From: Aquarana catesbeiana
Lineage: Eukaryota; Chordata; Amphibia; Anura; Ranidae
Assembly: GCF_042186555.1 (NCBI RefSeq)
Contig: NC_133326.1
Span: 585,074,840 to 585,138,839 of the forward strand
Direction of reading: 5' to 3'
Length of the DNA: 64,000 bases
Positions 42,447-53,906 of this stretch are shown piece by piece. The translations under genes and the position numbers were made by a program. Within the stretch, counting starts at the first letter, position 1. Each line of letters begins with the position of its first letter. The notes beneath the pieces were generated by a model. The model did no database searches, was not told the origin of the DNA, and saw only the letters and a list, made by a program, of their open reading frames with translations.

Positions 42447-42927
42447 AGTCTATAGGGTTTTTTTTTTTTGTTTGTTTTTATTCCCTAAAGCATTTATTAA
42501 CCCCCAAAAAATAAAAATAAAAACAACTGATCCTGTTCCTTTAAAGCATGTTTCACATGTTATACATGCACAGTGCTTTTGCTGTGTCATTTGGCCCCCT
42601 GTATACCCTAAAAAACCTGGTTGATCCTGCCTGGCTATACCCTCCCCCCCGCAAACAGACCACGATAATCATGGCTGCTGAGCCCCTGACATCGTGGTCT
42701 GTTTGTGTGACTCCATCTGCCACAGCTCTCCTGTCTGCAGCTCTCCCTGTGTCTGTGTCCTCTGTCCTCCCTCCCCCCTCCCTGCTCGTATGTTCGTAGC
42801 TGCGCTCTGAGTGCACCTTATACAGGTACAGATCTGCAGTTTTTATACATTACACAGACACAGGGACAAATGTTATTACGATGCAGAGGGGATAACACTA
42901 TTTTAGTACAGTCGGTTAACAACCACT
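42447..42927. mobile_element. TTAA element, family B
   Basis: Same family as 10638-11828 (CCTGGTTGATCCTGCC, ATCATGGCTGCTGAGCCC, GACATCGTGGTCTGTTTG). Its right end GGTTAACAACCACT uses TTAA 42928-42931, which is also the left site of the next element. An inverted pair ACAGACCACGAT..ATCGTGGTCTGT is inside. The left boundary is approximate. Confidence 0.65.
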
Positions 42928-42931
42928 TTAA

Positions 42932-43856
42932 CCAGTTCCCGAGCGGCCGCTGCAGTTATACTACGGCAGAATGGCTCCCCTGGGCGAGCCATCGTAGCTG
43001 TAAATCGTCCCTTTAAGACGCTGTAAGAGGCGCGTGCACCTGCAGCGTGTGCCCGGGGCTGATGCGAGTCTGCCGGGCACCCGCGATCGCCCGTAAACAC
43101 ACAAATCCCTGTTCTCTCAGGGGAGAGGAGACAGATCGCGTGTTCATACTATGTATGAACACCAATATCTCTCTCTCTTCCCCTAGTCAGTTCCATCCCC
43201 CTACAGTTAGAACACACCTAGGGAACACGGTTAACCCCTTGATCGCCCCCTAGTATTAACCCCTTCCCTGTCAGTGACATTTATACAGTAATCAGTGCAT
43301 TTTTATAGCACTGATCGCTGTATAATTGTCAATGGTGTCAAAAATGTCCAATTTGTCCGCCAGAATATCGAAGTCCTGATAAAAATTGCAAATCGCCACC
43401 ATTACTAGTAAAAATAAATAAATAATTCCATAAATCTATCCCCTATTTTGTAGACGGTATAACTTTTGCGCAAACCAATCAATATACGCTTATTGCGATA
43501 TTTTTGGTAAAAAAAAAAAAAAAAAAAGTAGAAGAATACATATCGGCCTAAATTGAGGAAAAAATTTCTTTTAAAAAAAAAAATTGGGATATTTATTATA
43601 GCAAAAAGTACAAAATATTGTGTTGTCTTTTTTTTCTTCAAAATTGTCACTCTTCTTTTGTCTATAGCGCAAATAATAAAAACCGCAGAGGTGATCAAAT
43701 ACCACCAAAAGAAAGCTCTATTTGTGGAAAAAAAGGACTGTCAATTTTTTTGGGTACATTTTCGCACGACCGCGCAATTCAGTTAAAGCGACGCAGTGCC
43801 GTATCGCAAAAAATGACCTGGTCATTGAGCAGCCAAATCTTCCGGGGCTGAAGTGG
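42932..43856 (+). mobile_element. piggyBac-like non-autonomous element, 925 bp
   Basis: Starts CCAGTTCCCGAGCGGCC and ends GGGGCTGAAGTGG between TTAA 42928-42931 and 43857-43860. Colinear with 18294-19183 and 47163-48068. Confidence 0.8.
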
Positions 43857-43860
43857 TTAA

Positions 43861-44233
43861 GGCCTCATGCACACTAGATGTTATAAAAACACCAGTAGCG
43901 TTAACTGTAGAAAGCTGTAGCTGTAGAATGAGTTTTGCAGTAGTGGTTTTTAGCGTTTTTCTTGACAAAACTATACTACCACAAAAGTTAAGGCTGATGA
44001 ATAGCTGCGTTTTTCAGCGCTTTTAAGCTTTTATCAGAATTGGCGTTTTTACAGCTGAAAAACTCCTCTTTAAACCCACTAGTTCTGGGGTTTTTTTCCA
44101 GCCAGAAAATGCTAATAAAAGCCTATGTGTGCATGGACACATAGGATAACATGCTGGGGAGTTTACTGGCTGCAGAAAAACATACCTAAAGCCAAAAACA
44201 GCTTCTTTAAAAACTTCCAGTGTGCATGAGGCC
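43861..44233. mobile_element. Harbinger-like MITE, 373 bp
   Basis: Perfect inverted ends GGCCTCATGCACACTAG and GTGTGCATGAGGCC. TAA on both sides (43858-43860 and 44234-44236). The left TAA is part of the TTAA that bounds the previous element. Confidence 0.9.
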
Positions 44234-44236
44234 TAA

Positions 44237-44536
44237 AGCTGAACTTAAGGCATTTTGAAAAATGCGCAGGCATACTGTGAGTAAAGTCCAATGTGGTGCA
44301 TGCCACCTTGTAGCTTTATCTCGTTAATATAGATCTGACAGTGTTATGGCACTCCGAGGAGCATCTCTGCCCACCCTCTTGTGCCCATTCACAGGTCTTT
44401 TGTATTTTGTGAATGAGTTCACAAAATACAAAGGCTTCTGGGGGATAGCAACAGAGACTAGAAGGTCCAACATCTGAGCTCATGAACTATTGTGATGGCT
44501 ATCCTTTTGGAGCTTCATAAAACTGTCAGATGTAAA
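44237..44536. other. Unclassified repeat-like stretch
   Basis: GTGGTGCATGCCACCTTG (44293) recurs near 10528 and, in inverse form, near 12518, implying an undefined family. An inverted pair TATTTTGTGAATGAG..CACAAAATA lies near 44402-44430. Confidence 0.35.
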
Positions 44537-44540
44537 TTAA

Positions 44541-44979
44541 AGCGGTTGTATGCCCGCAAAAAAAAAAAACCTGTAAGGCAAAGGCATAGTGAGCTAGTAT
44601 GCATCGCATACTAGCTCATGATGTAATACTTGCCTCAGAACAAAGCACCGGCATCGCCTCCTGGTCACCACTGAGGTAGCTGACATGTTCCTTCTGCGTT
44701 TCTTCCGGGTTCGCAGCTCCGGCGCTATGAGTGGCCAGAGCCACGATGACGTCACACCCGTGCATGCGCGCGGTAGTCCTTTTTCCAGCAAGGAGCTCTG
44801 ATTTTAAGGCAGCATCCGCCAGACCTTCAGAGTGCATGCGCCGCTGACGTCAGCAGCTACATACAGGGTGAATATCTCCTAAACTGTACAGGTTTAGGAG
44901 ATCTTCATTTTACCTACAGGTAAGCCTTATCATAGGCTTACCTGTAGGTAAAAATGTGAAAGCGGGGTATACAACCGCT
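44541..44979 (-). mobile_element. TTAA MITE, family F, reverse
   Basis: Inverted ends AGCGGTTGTATGCCCGC and GCGGGGTATACAACCGCT, near-perfect. TTAA at 44537-44540 and 44980-44983. Contains GCATCGCATACTAGCTCATG and the CCTACAGGTAAGCC palindrome of 26159-26566. Confidence 0.88.
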
Positions 44980-44983
44980 TTAA

Positions 44984-45470
44984 AGAGAAGTCCACAATCT
45001 GGCTTGCACCTTGTTGGACTTATCCCTAAACACTTACCTGGCTCCTGTTACTGCTCCAGCGCTGTCTCTGACTCCAGCACTGCTTCCTTTTTTTCACAGG
45101 CGAAATTGAGGGCACTGGAGCAATAGGCTGCTGTCAGTCAAACTCCTGTAAGGAAGGAACAGGGGCGCTGCCTACCGGTGCTGTGAGTATCTATGGCAGT
45201 GATGGCGAACCTTGGCACCCCAGATGTTTTGGAACTGCATGTCCCATGATGCTCAACTACACTGCAGAGTGCATGAGCATCATGGGAAATGTAGTTCCAA
45301 AACATCTGGGGTGCCAAGGTTCACCATCACTGATCTATGGACACACACAGCCATGATGGGAGCATGAGGTTGTAAGGGACATTTATTTGCAATATCGTTG
45401 AACACCGTAGGTAAGTATTACCTCATTTTTTATTTTAAAGAAAAAAAAAAAATGATATCCTTTTATCACT
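44984..45470. mobile_element. Probable TTAA element containing a hAT MITE
   Basis: TTAA shared with family F at 44980-44983 and TTAA at 45471-45474. AGAGAAGTCCACAATC at the left and CTTTTATCACT at the right are only weakly inverted. It contains 45197-45332. Confidence 0.45.
45197..45332. mobile_element. 136-bp hAT MITE with perfect duplication
   Basis: Third full copy of the 25354-25489 element. Perfect 8-bp duplication ATCTATGG at 45189-45196 and 45333-45340. Confidence 0.95.
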
Positions 45471-45474
45471 TTAA

Positions 45475-46225
45475 CTCTGACCGATAAGGTGAATTTAAAA
45501 AAAGAAAGAGGTTTATTTAAAATTAAAAAAAAAAACTGGCTGGACTGGATTGCAATTTTTTTTTGGGGCAGATAAGGCAGCTTGTTAATTTTAGCTGTAT
45601 ATTTAGCTGGAGCTCAATTTGAGCATAATCCTTAAACTTAATCCCTAACTCCAGAGCTGACACTTAAGCGACACCCGAACACAAATGTTAACGCTAACAT
45701 TAAAGCTCAGGTCCAGCCGGTTCTTTACATTGCATCTTGCTTTGGATAGAACGGGTAAAAGTTAGAGGCTTTGCCAGCTTTTTATTGCTGTCTGAAAACA
45801 CATTTTTAGTAGGAGTTTGGATTCCACCAATATAGGGTTTGATTTCTGTCGATGTTTTTATTGCTGCCTGTGCTTTCCCTTCCTGGTGACACCACCCTCA
45901 TTTCTTGTAGGGGAGTCACACAAACAGGAAGTAAGGTAAAATCTACCCATCAGGGCCACATACCAAAAATAGTGTAGCGAAGGATGTTCTTTGTAGGTGA
46001 AAAAAAATTGTCAAGGTACTTGCCTTTTAGTTTAGCATCTGTCTAAATTTTTTTTTACAGTGAAGCAAATAAATTGGGTAAAATAAATGAGCAGGCAACT
46101 ACTGCTTTCGGGTCAGGATCGGATCGGGAGCACAAATTTTGTAGGTACTCTTCCCTTTCCATACTTTATTTTTGACAGTGAAAGGGGTATGACAAAGTGA
46201 TATTAGTCTAGTTTCTTTTTTTTTT
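45475..46225. other. No gene recognised
   Basis: Unclassified A/T-rich intronic sequence with short homopolymer runs. Confidence 0.4.
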
Positions 46226-47158
46226 GTTTTAAAATATATTATATTATACTTGCCTGCTCTGTGCAGTAGTTTGTGCACAGAGCAGCCCAGATCCTCCTCT
46301 TCTCGGGTCCCTTGCTGGAACTCCTGGCCCCTCCCTCCTGTCTAGAGAAATTTTGGTGCCGATATATTTATATATATATAAATTTTTTTGACTTTTTAAT
46401 TAATATCATGAATTTAAATGAATATGAATGTATTATCGGCAGCTTTTAGCGCAACAAAAGCTCAAGAAAAATTCATCCCTTTAAATTCTATGTATGTCTT
46501 CACACTGGTCCATTGTGGTGTTAAAAATCTTGCTTGCTGCATTTTTTTTTTTTGCATTTTTGGTCAGTTAAAAAAAAAGTACCAAAAATGCATCTTCCCG
46601 TTGAAATGCATTAAAAACGCAGCAAGAATGCATCAATAACGCACCCATGTTTGATATTTGGTGTGACTTTTGAGTCGCATGACCTATGAAAAACACACAA
46701 TAAACACAGTAAAATTGTGGCAATTTTGTGTGCGTTATCAGCACCTTTTTCTCTATCCGCAAAATGCAGAAAACACCATTTTTCGGCTGATATGTTTTGG
46801 GCCGCTGAAATTTCAGTGCATCCCTGCTCCTGCTCCCACAGAGCAAGCCGCTTGCTTATGGGGGCATCCAAGCTGAGCCGCTGCTCTGTGTCCATGCAGG
46901 CACGGAGCCGTGACTTGGCCCCGCCCCCTCTCTCTCCTCATTGGCTCACTGACTTTGACAGCAGTGGGAGCCAATGGCGTCCGCTGCTGTGTCAGACAAT
47001 TAGGGAGAGTCCCCAGACAGCTGAGGCTCTCGTGCAACATCGCTGGGTCAAGATGATTTTTACTTAAGTGTTAGAGGGGCTGCTGCACACAGAAGGTTTT
47101 TTTTATCTTAAAGCATAGAATGCATTGGGAATAAAAACCTTCTGCCTTTAGAACCACT
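46226..47158 (+). mobile_element. TTAA MITE, family A, split by a hAT element
   Basis: Left half to 46342 has CTTGCCTGCTCTGTGCAG and CTGGCCCCTCCCTCCTG. The right half resumes at 46827 with CCACAGAGCAAGCCGCTTGC and ends AGAACCACT on TTAA (47159-47162). The left boundary is approximate. Confidence 0.75.
46343..46826. mobile_element. hAT-like element nested in family A
   Basis: Left TAGAGAAATTTTGGTGCC, right GAAATTTCAGTGCATCCCTG. Flanks CTCCTGTC and CTCCTGCT agree at 6 of 8 positions. The interior includes decayed Harbinger-like text (CTTCACACTGGTCC). Related to 36480-36750. Confidence 0.65.
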
Positions 47159-47162
47159 TTAA

Positions 47163-48068
47163 CCGCTTGCTGACCAGCCACCGTCCTTATACCGCGGCAG
47201 GTTGGCACGACTGCACGAAATTGCCGTAGGTGTACGTCGGCCGCTCTAAGAGCAATGGGGGGGGCTCGTGCTGCCGGAGCCAGTGTGCGTGGCCGGCGGC
47301 CACGATGTCCGCCAGCCACCCACAATCGCTTCACAGAGAGCCAGAACTGGGATCTGTGTATGTAAACAAACAGATGTGAAACACTAGTGATCAGGAACAG
47401 TGATCTCTCTCTCCTCCTCCAGGCAGTCCACTCCCCCTCACTGTTAGTAACACCCCCCTAGTGTTAACCCCTTCCCTGCCAGTGACATTTATACAGTAAT
47501 CAGTGGCTATTTTTAGCTCTGATCGCTGTATAAATGTCACTGGTCCCATAAAAGTGTCCGATCTGTCCGCCACAATGTTGTAGTCCTGATAAAATCTCAG
47601 ATCACCACCATTACTAGTAAAAAATAAATAATAAAAATGTCATAAATCTTTCCCCTATTTTTGTAGACGCTATACCTTTTGTGCAAACCAATCAATATAC
47701 GCTTATTGCGTTTTTTTTTTTTTTTTTTTTCCCCAAAAAATATGTTAAAGAATACATATTGGCCTAAACTGATGAAGAATTTTTTTTTTTTTTTTTTTGG
47801 ATAATAATTATAGCAAAATGTAAAAAAAAAATATATATTTTTTTCAAAATTGTCGGCCTTTTTGTTTATAGCGCAAAAAATAAAAACCGCAGAGGTGATC
47901 AAATACCACCAAAAGAAAGTTCTGTTTGTGGGGGAAAAAAAAGGGACATAAATTTTGTTTGGGTACAGCGTTGCATGACCGTGTAATTGTCAGTTAAAGC
48001 GGCGCAGTGTTGTATCGCAAAACATGGCTTGGTCATTAAGGGGGCAAATCTTTCCGGTCCCTAAGTGG
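47163..48068 (+). mobile_element. piggyBac-like non-autonomous element, 906 bp
   Basis: Starts CCGCTTGCTGACCAGCCACC and ends CCGGTCCCTAAGTGG between TTAA 47159-47162 and 48069-48072. Colinear with 18294-19183. T runs at 47712-47730 and 47780-47798. Confidence 0.8.
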
Positions 48069-48072
48069 TTAA

Positions 48073-48284
48073 TAAGGAGGAGCTCAGGCGTATTCAACTC
48101 CACGTGCCCGCTCCTGCCAGGAAGCTGACACTCCGCAGCGCTAATCACCGTTGGTGAGATATTTTCCGATCTGTGCAGCCGCGGATCGGGAAATGTCTCA
48201 CTGCCTGTGATTAGCGATGCGGAGTGTCAGCTTCCTGGCGGGCGCGGGCATGCGGAGTTGCGAACACACCTGAGCTCATCCTTG
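48073..48284. mobile_element. hAT-like foldback, 212 bp
   Basis: Ends TAAGGAGGAGCTCAGG and CCTGAGCTCATCCTTG. The arms share CCAGGAAGCTGACACTCCGC and its inverse. Perfect 8-bp duplication GTGGTTAA at 48065-48072 and 48285-48292. It landed on the terminal TTAA of the preceding element. Interior text is shared with 54315-54471. Confidence 0.85.
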
Positions 48285-48292
48285 GTGGTTAA

Positions 48293-49146
48293 AGAGTAGA
48301 AATCCAAAATCATTCTCTTTCTTCTCAAGCCAGGTAAGAGGGAGCTTAAGGCTATATACTCTTTAATGAAAAGATAAAAGATTGTGTTTTTTTACTTTTG
48401 CTTCAATCGCACTGACCTTCTATAAAAGATAAAATGCGGTAGGTTCTGTTTGGTGCATCTCTCTGTGGTCCCCAGCTGCTTTTAATTTGACTTTCATATT
48501 CCTATGCTAAGTGTGACGTATGCCATCACCAGTGTGGTTTAAGAAGTACTTTGTTTTTGGCAGCCAAGTGTTGCCTAATTATAAACGTGCACGACGCATC
48601 TCCTAACAGACATAAACAAATCAATAATTACAGGTACCTAGGGAATGGCGCATAGAACATTCTGTAAGGAAAAAGGACACTGGAGGGCACAAGACCGTCA
48701 ATTTCTTTTTGGTACTAAAGTTCCCTTCATGTGGATGTTTAATCAATTGGTAATTAAATTTTTTGTGTCTCCGAAGTGAGAAATATTTCTTTTATAAGTA
48801 GTGAATTTAACCTAGCTAGAAAACTCATTAATGTTGACAGCTATAATTCCTCTAGACATATGTTCACCTGTTAAATATTCAGTGATGCTAATAGAGGGGT
48901 CGATTCTGATCATACACTTGGCCCAATATCCTTACGCACTTTCATTTTCTCTTGCAGCTCTTTGCTTTGGATCAGCAACAGATTTACTACCAGACATTAG
49001 TTTGGTAAATGGAGACCTCACCCTTGAAGTTGAACTCCAGACAGATATTAAAAACACCAGTTCATTGCCACCAATAGATGGATCGATTTTTCAACTGGGT
49101 TAGTGGGGACCTGACGAATTTCAATCCATGTGTGGCCACTGCAGCT
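48293..49146. other. AAK1 intron, family E-like text at the end
   Basis: 48293-48990 is unclassified. About 49075-49140 resembles family E (GATGGATCGATTTTTCAACTG, TTTCAATCCATGTGTGGCC). No gene recognised. Confidence 0.4.
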
Positions 49147-49149
49147 TTA

Positions 49150-49403
49150 GGCTGCATTCACGCCAGAAAAAACGCCTGAAAAACAGCCAACAAGCAAAAT
49201 CCCATTCATTTCAATGGCACCTGTTCACATCTGAGCGTTTTATCACTTGATGCAAAACGCCTGAAAAAAGCCCTAAGCTCAAAAATAGAACATGTGCTTC
49301 TTTGGGGCAGATTACAGGCGTTTTTTTGCCTTTTACATTGGTGACCTGAACAAAATCGCGGTAAAAATGTGCGACTTTGAAGCGCTCAGGCATGAATGCA
49401 GCC
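49150..49403. mobile_element. Harbinger-like MITE, 254 bp
   Basis: Inverted ends GGCTGCATTCACGCC and GGCATGAATGCAGCC. TTA before, TAA after. Interior AACGCCTGAAAAA is repeated and inverted. Confidence 0.8.
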
Positions 49404-49499
49404 TAAGAGAAGTTGATCTACTTGTCGGCTTCTGTTCATCCACCCTCTTGAATTAAAGCCCACCTGATCAGCGACTGCACCACTGATCTGTGTATTGTG

Positions 49500-49690
49500 A
49501 CAGCGGGGGACATTTTGGGAAAAATGTTGAAAACCATTTATCATTTTTTTTCCTTCCACTTCACAATTATGTGCCACTTTGTGTTGGTCTATCATATAAA
49601 ATCCCAATAACATACATTTATGTTTTTGGTTGTAACATGACAAAATTTAGAAAATTTCAAGGGGTGTGAATACTTTTTCAAGGCACTGTA
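49500..49690. mobile_element. Tc1/mariner-like element, one end
   Basis: Text TGGTCTATCATATAAAATCCC, TTTTGGTTGTAACATGAC and the terminus CTTTTTCAAGGCACTGTA match a widespread Tc1-like terminal region (recalled from memory). Only one end is present; no transposase. Confidence 0.65.
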
Positions 49691-49762
49691 CATGTGGCCT
49701 CTAGATGTTAAAGCCAACCAGCTGAGAGGTAGCATATATGCATATGGCCAGCAAGAAGAGGT

Positions 49763-50144
49763 TAAAGCATTACTAAACCCATGACCCTGCATTCACTATA
49801 TTTGGTCTCCCACAGTACACAGAACATGGAAATGCAATTATTTTAGTAAATATAAACTGCTAAATACCTTTTTTCATCAGCAGTATATAGCAGTCTTGTG
49901 ACTTCTATCAGCTGAGCACTGGTTAAAGCTTGTAGGAGGTGTTTTCATTGTCCTCGGACTGTCCTATGAGGCTACATGACCCCTAACACTCTGTCTGGAC
50001 AGTGCTGATTGGCCCTGTGCTGATCACATGCACCAACCCAAAAAAAATAAACTTTCTAACAACATACACCAAATTCAGCATGGGTGGAGTGCTATCAGCA
50101 TATTGAATGGGGACAGTAGAAGGGGAGGATCAGAGAAGACAGGA
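49763..50144. mobile_element. Probable TTAA MITE
   Basis: TTAA then AGCATTACTAAACCCATG at the left. Related right-end text (TTACTGTTGTGGGTTTAGTAAC) occurs near 28975. The right boundary is obscured by the adjoining MITE. Confidence 0.4.
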
Positions 50145-50147
50145 TAA

Positions 50148-50376
50148 AACCCCTTTCACATTTGTATAACCTGAAAGTCGCGTGACTTTAAGCAATGCCT
50201 GTGTAATCTTGTGGTCTATGAACCTCAAGTTGCATCAGTCGGACCAAAGTAGTGCAGGGACTAATTTGAAGTTGCACAGATATGAACGGTACTCATTGGA
50301 AATCATGGGGTATGACGTGTCCTGCAACTTTGCAGTCCCAAGTCGTAGAACAAGTCACACAAGTGTGAGAGGGTCC
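50148..50376. mobile_element. Harbinger-like MITE, 229 bp
   Basis: Ends AACCCCTTTCACATTTG and AAGTGTGAGAGGGTCC, TAA on both sides (50145-50147 and 50377-50379). It is the reverse of the 60280-60537 family. Confidence 0.8.
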
Positions 50377-50634
50377 TAAAACAGCCTTTTTACACAATTC
50401 AGAGGATTAACCCCTTGGGTTCCACGCTGTAGAATATGTATTTTAACTCTGTTTAGCTGCAGTCATTATGTGAACAGAATCAGTCTGTTGCCCAGTCAAG
50501 GAGAGAAGAGCACAAGTCCCCATATATCTGAGATTACAAGGTGTTTCTATGGGCCCTGACAGATGAATAGAGCATAGGAAGGGCAAATAACATGTGGGTG
50601 GGGGTTTAAAGTGGTGAAGTTACATATTCTCTTA

Positions 50635-51035
50635 GGGCCAGTTCACACCAAAGAAACACAGCCTGGATGTGTTAGATGTTTTTCTGCATGCACGTTTTTG
50701 ACGTGTTTTCGGTGCGTTCCAGTGCGTTTTTATTGCTGTCCAGTGCATTTGTTCCCCCTTTTTTTCTTAACCTAAAACAAGAACGTGCATTTTTGGTGCG
50801 TTTCAGTTCATGTTTGATGTGTTTTTACTGCGTCCAGTGCAGAAAAAATGCAGCATGTTCTACTTTTTTTTTTTTTTTAATTTTTTTTTTTTTCTGCAAC
50901 TGGAAAGCCCTTGAACTGACTGCACTGGTGTGAACAATGCCATTAAAACCATATAACCTACTCTCCATGCTTTTTTTTTTTTTTTTTTTATGCAGAAAAA
51001 AAACACACTGGACTGCATGTAGTGTGAACTGGTCC
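50635..51035. mobile_element. Harbinger-like MITE, 401 bp
   Basis: Ends GGGCCAGTTCACACCAAAG and GTGTGAACTGGTCC; TTA before, TAA after. Interior GTGCGTTCCAGTGCGTTTTT motifs are repeated. T runs at 50866-50879 and 50970-50989. Confidence 0.8.
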
Positions 51036-51439
51036 TAAAGCCCCTCCAAAGGAAATGCTCATTAAAATTCTAATTCTAACATAAAGCTATGGCAATTGCG
51101 TCAGCCATTATTCTTGGTGCTGGTAACAAAAGCTATCAGTAATGTCAAAGTACTGGTGCACGTGGTAATAATAGTGCCCACTGACGGGCCTGCCACCAGG
51201 GGGTGGGGGGGGGGGCAGCCCAAGCACATGATGCCTGGGCCCCGTCCAGAGGTATTTATATCTGCTGCCTGCAGGCTGGATGATTGACAGCTGCGGTAGC
51301 TGATCTTCTCCACCCACCTCTGCACTCCGCTAATAGCAGCAAGAGTGGATCCCAGGGTGTCCAATCAGCGGAGTCATTGAGGGGAGAGCTTGACCTTGCC
51401 CTAGCAATCGGGGAGTGTCAGGGAGCGGCTGAAGGAGAC

Positions 51440-51510
51440 ATGAGGTGGGAGAGGCGCTGGAGGCTGCTGGTCCTGTGTGGGCAGCTGCTGGCCGCCATAC
51501 TCAACCTCAG
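51440..51510 (+). CDS. Candidate signal-peptide first exon, unidentified
   Basis: A 71-nt open segment from ATG at 51440 to a consensus donor (CTCAG then GTAAGG at 51511). It encodes MRWERRWRLLVLCGQLLAAI followed by LNL and a split arginine codon. A basic start followed by a hydrophobic run resembles a signal peptide or signal anchor. The Kozak context is fair (G at -3). A GC-rich leader with CCAATCAG (51360-51367) lies upstream. No second exon was found and I do not recognise the protein. It could be a small nested gene, an exon captured by a repeat, or chance. Confidence 0.25.
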
Positions 51511-52799
51511 GTAAGGGGAAGATTGGGGTACCTCATTAGGAGGCAGGGTGCTCAGACTGAGCCTGTATGTACGGATATCTCCTTCCATTCCATTGAGAAG
51601 TGCAGGTCTATAGATATAATTCATTGATGTGTCCCTACTGAGGACCTGGTATGGAGGAGATGGGACTGGATGGGGGAAGAGGACATGGGATGGGGGAAGT
51701 AGGACATGGGATGGAGGAGCAGGGCATGAGATAGAACTTGGTGGGACGACCAGTGGGTGGGCCCTGGGGAATGTTGGTGGTCAGGCCCAAGGGGGAGGGG
51801 GCAGGCCTAAAGCTGTGTAAGGGGCCCCAAAATTTCTGATGGCTGCCCTGCCCACTGTTCAGAGAGCAGTATCACTAATAATATCATATTGTAAATTGCC
51901 ATATCTTTAAAGGCTGATTTAATGAAATACAAAATACTGCGCATGTTTCCACAATCTATGGGCCAGGCTGGAAGGGCTGCAGGGTGAAAGCAGTAGAGCT
52001 GCATTTGATCCCTTGGAAACCAGTAGAGTACCAGTTTATTGCATAAATTGCACTTAAAAGTTTTTAGGATAAAAGGAGTTTAGGCTATTGGTGGGGTTCA
52101 ATTTTCCAGCCAGTCATCAACTGTTCCTTTAATATAATAGCAGCTCCAGGGGTGTCTTGTGAGCCTGTATGTCTCTCTGCCAATCTGGGTAAAAAGATGA
52201 AGGCGTTGTGATCAGCTAGCAAATGTCCAAACGTTGTTTGCTGTCAGTGTTGTTTTTCATGTATTTTTACTGTTCAGTCTGATTGGACAGATAGCAGTGC
52301 AAAGCTTCACCTGAAAGTGGCACTGTAGAGCAAATTCAATCTTGAATGCCCTAAAATAGCTGGGAAGGTGTAGGCAAGATTATGAATTCTGCAAATAATT
52401 GCTGGGTATTGCATGCATTGTTGTGTTACGACAGCATTGGTCCGTGTATGCACATTACCTAAGTCAAGTCATTACTCATGTAATATCGTATTCTGCAAAG
52501 CATTGTTGACATTGCTGGTGCTTATTTTGGTTGGGTTTTGTTCTGCTGGGCTACATTACATTTCCCTGAGTACTAATTGTGTGCATGTAATTTACTTCTT
52601 ACCAAAGTGATGTGCTCTTGGTGTACCTGAATAGTACTACAGTGCATCTGGGAATTGTATTGTATCTTGTGGTAATGTAGTTGAATCTCCTACATCACCC
52701 TCAGGAATAGATCTTGCCTTCTGTAACAAAGCTTTATTTTCCATGCACTTGCAAAGCTATAGCTGCTGCATATTCAGAGTGGTAAAAATGGTATGTAAA
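51511..52799. other. G-rich block then unclassified sequence
   Basis: 51640-51790 is a degenerate repeat of GGGATGGGGGAAG and AGGACATGGGATGG. The rest is unclassified; no acceptor-bounded exon following 51440-51510 could be recognised. Confidence 0.4.
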
Positions 52800-52977
52800 A
52801 TCCTAAGTGGGGGTAATTTAAATAAAGTAGAATATCTCTTGTTGTAGCCCTTGAAGGTTCTTGGACAACCCAAGAATCACCAGAGATGCATCAGAGCTTC
52901 CCTGTATAGTGGAGTTGTATGGAGCTGCTGTGACCCCATGCTACGCAACATTTTTTGGTTACCTCTACATCAGAAAC
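52800..52977 (+). repeat. Unnamed dispersed repeat, copy 1
   Basis: About 178 bp matching 55227-55425 in the same orientation. It shares TTTAAATAAAGTAGAA, CCCTTGAAGGTTCTTGGACAA, CAGAGCTTCCCT and TCTACATCAGAA, with scattered differences. No inverted ends seen. Confidence 0.75.
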
Positions 52978-53024
52978 TTCCATCTTTAGTTTGGAACCAA
53001 AAAACAAAAACTGTAATTGGCCAG

Positions 53025-53846
53025 TAGAGATGGGCTCGGGCGTGTTCAAAATCCCAGATGCCCGATTCCGTCATGAAGCCCACACTGCACATGGCTAAAT
53101 AAAGGTAATTACCGCTCCAGGTGATTCCACTTGTATTACCACCGTCCTGATCTGTAGGAGATGAAGGGTGCCGGCTCGGCAAGGTCAAGTGGCAGAAAAT
53201 GAAGGAGAGGACAGCTGCTCTCCAAAATAATGCCTTTATTAAGTAAAACTAGAATCATACATCAATCAGAGACACAGGTCCAGATGATGATAGCTGATAC
53301 GTTTCGCACCGTTAATGGCACTTAATCATAGCTGCTGGGCCACCGATCGCAATCTGAGTTTTATACACTAAGATGGTCACCTGACCAATCGTATCTAATC
53401 CAGATTGCGATCAGCTGTGGTCCCGCAAAATCTTTTACACATGCAGGGAATGAGTGATCACGGAAGCAATCAAGGCAACCAATGCACTGAATGATTTCAA
53501 CCCATGATTAAACTAGATAATAACAAATGGGGATTGAGATGACTCAGTGAATTCAACATTCAAATTGGTAGGCTGCAACAGATCGATCTCACTTGCATTC
53601 CATGCATGCAATGCATATATAAGTCAAAGCGTGGCATACATAATTCATGTGTCTGTCAAATACCCAAAAGAAACATAAAGTGAAATATGAACATCAAAAG
53701 AATGTGCGAAACACATGTGACATAAAATGATGTATAAAGATTATAAAAAATGCATGTATACACATCGGTCCGTGTATGTGATCAAATATTGCCACAGGAT
53801 ATTAAAAATGAAGACAAAATAAAACAAAATTTAACTAGATGCGATC

Positions 53847-53906
<60 letters not shown>

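Noticed and set aside
48831..49103. 90-codon + strand frame with hydrophobic N-terminus
   Set aside because: Its C-terminal part translates family E repeat text, it has no splice context, and it resembles no known family.
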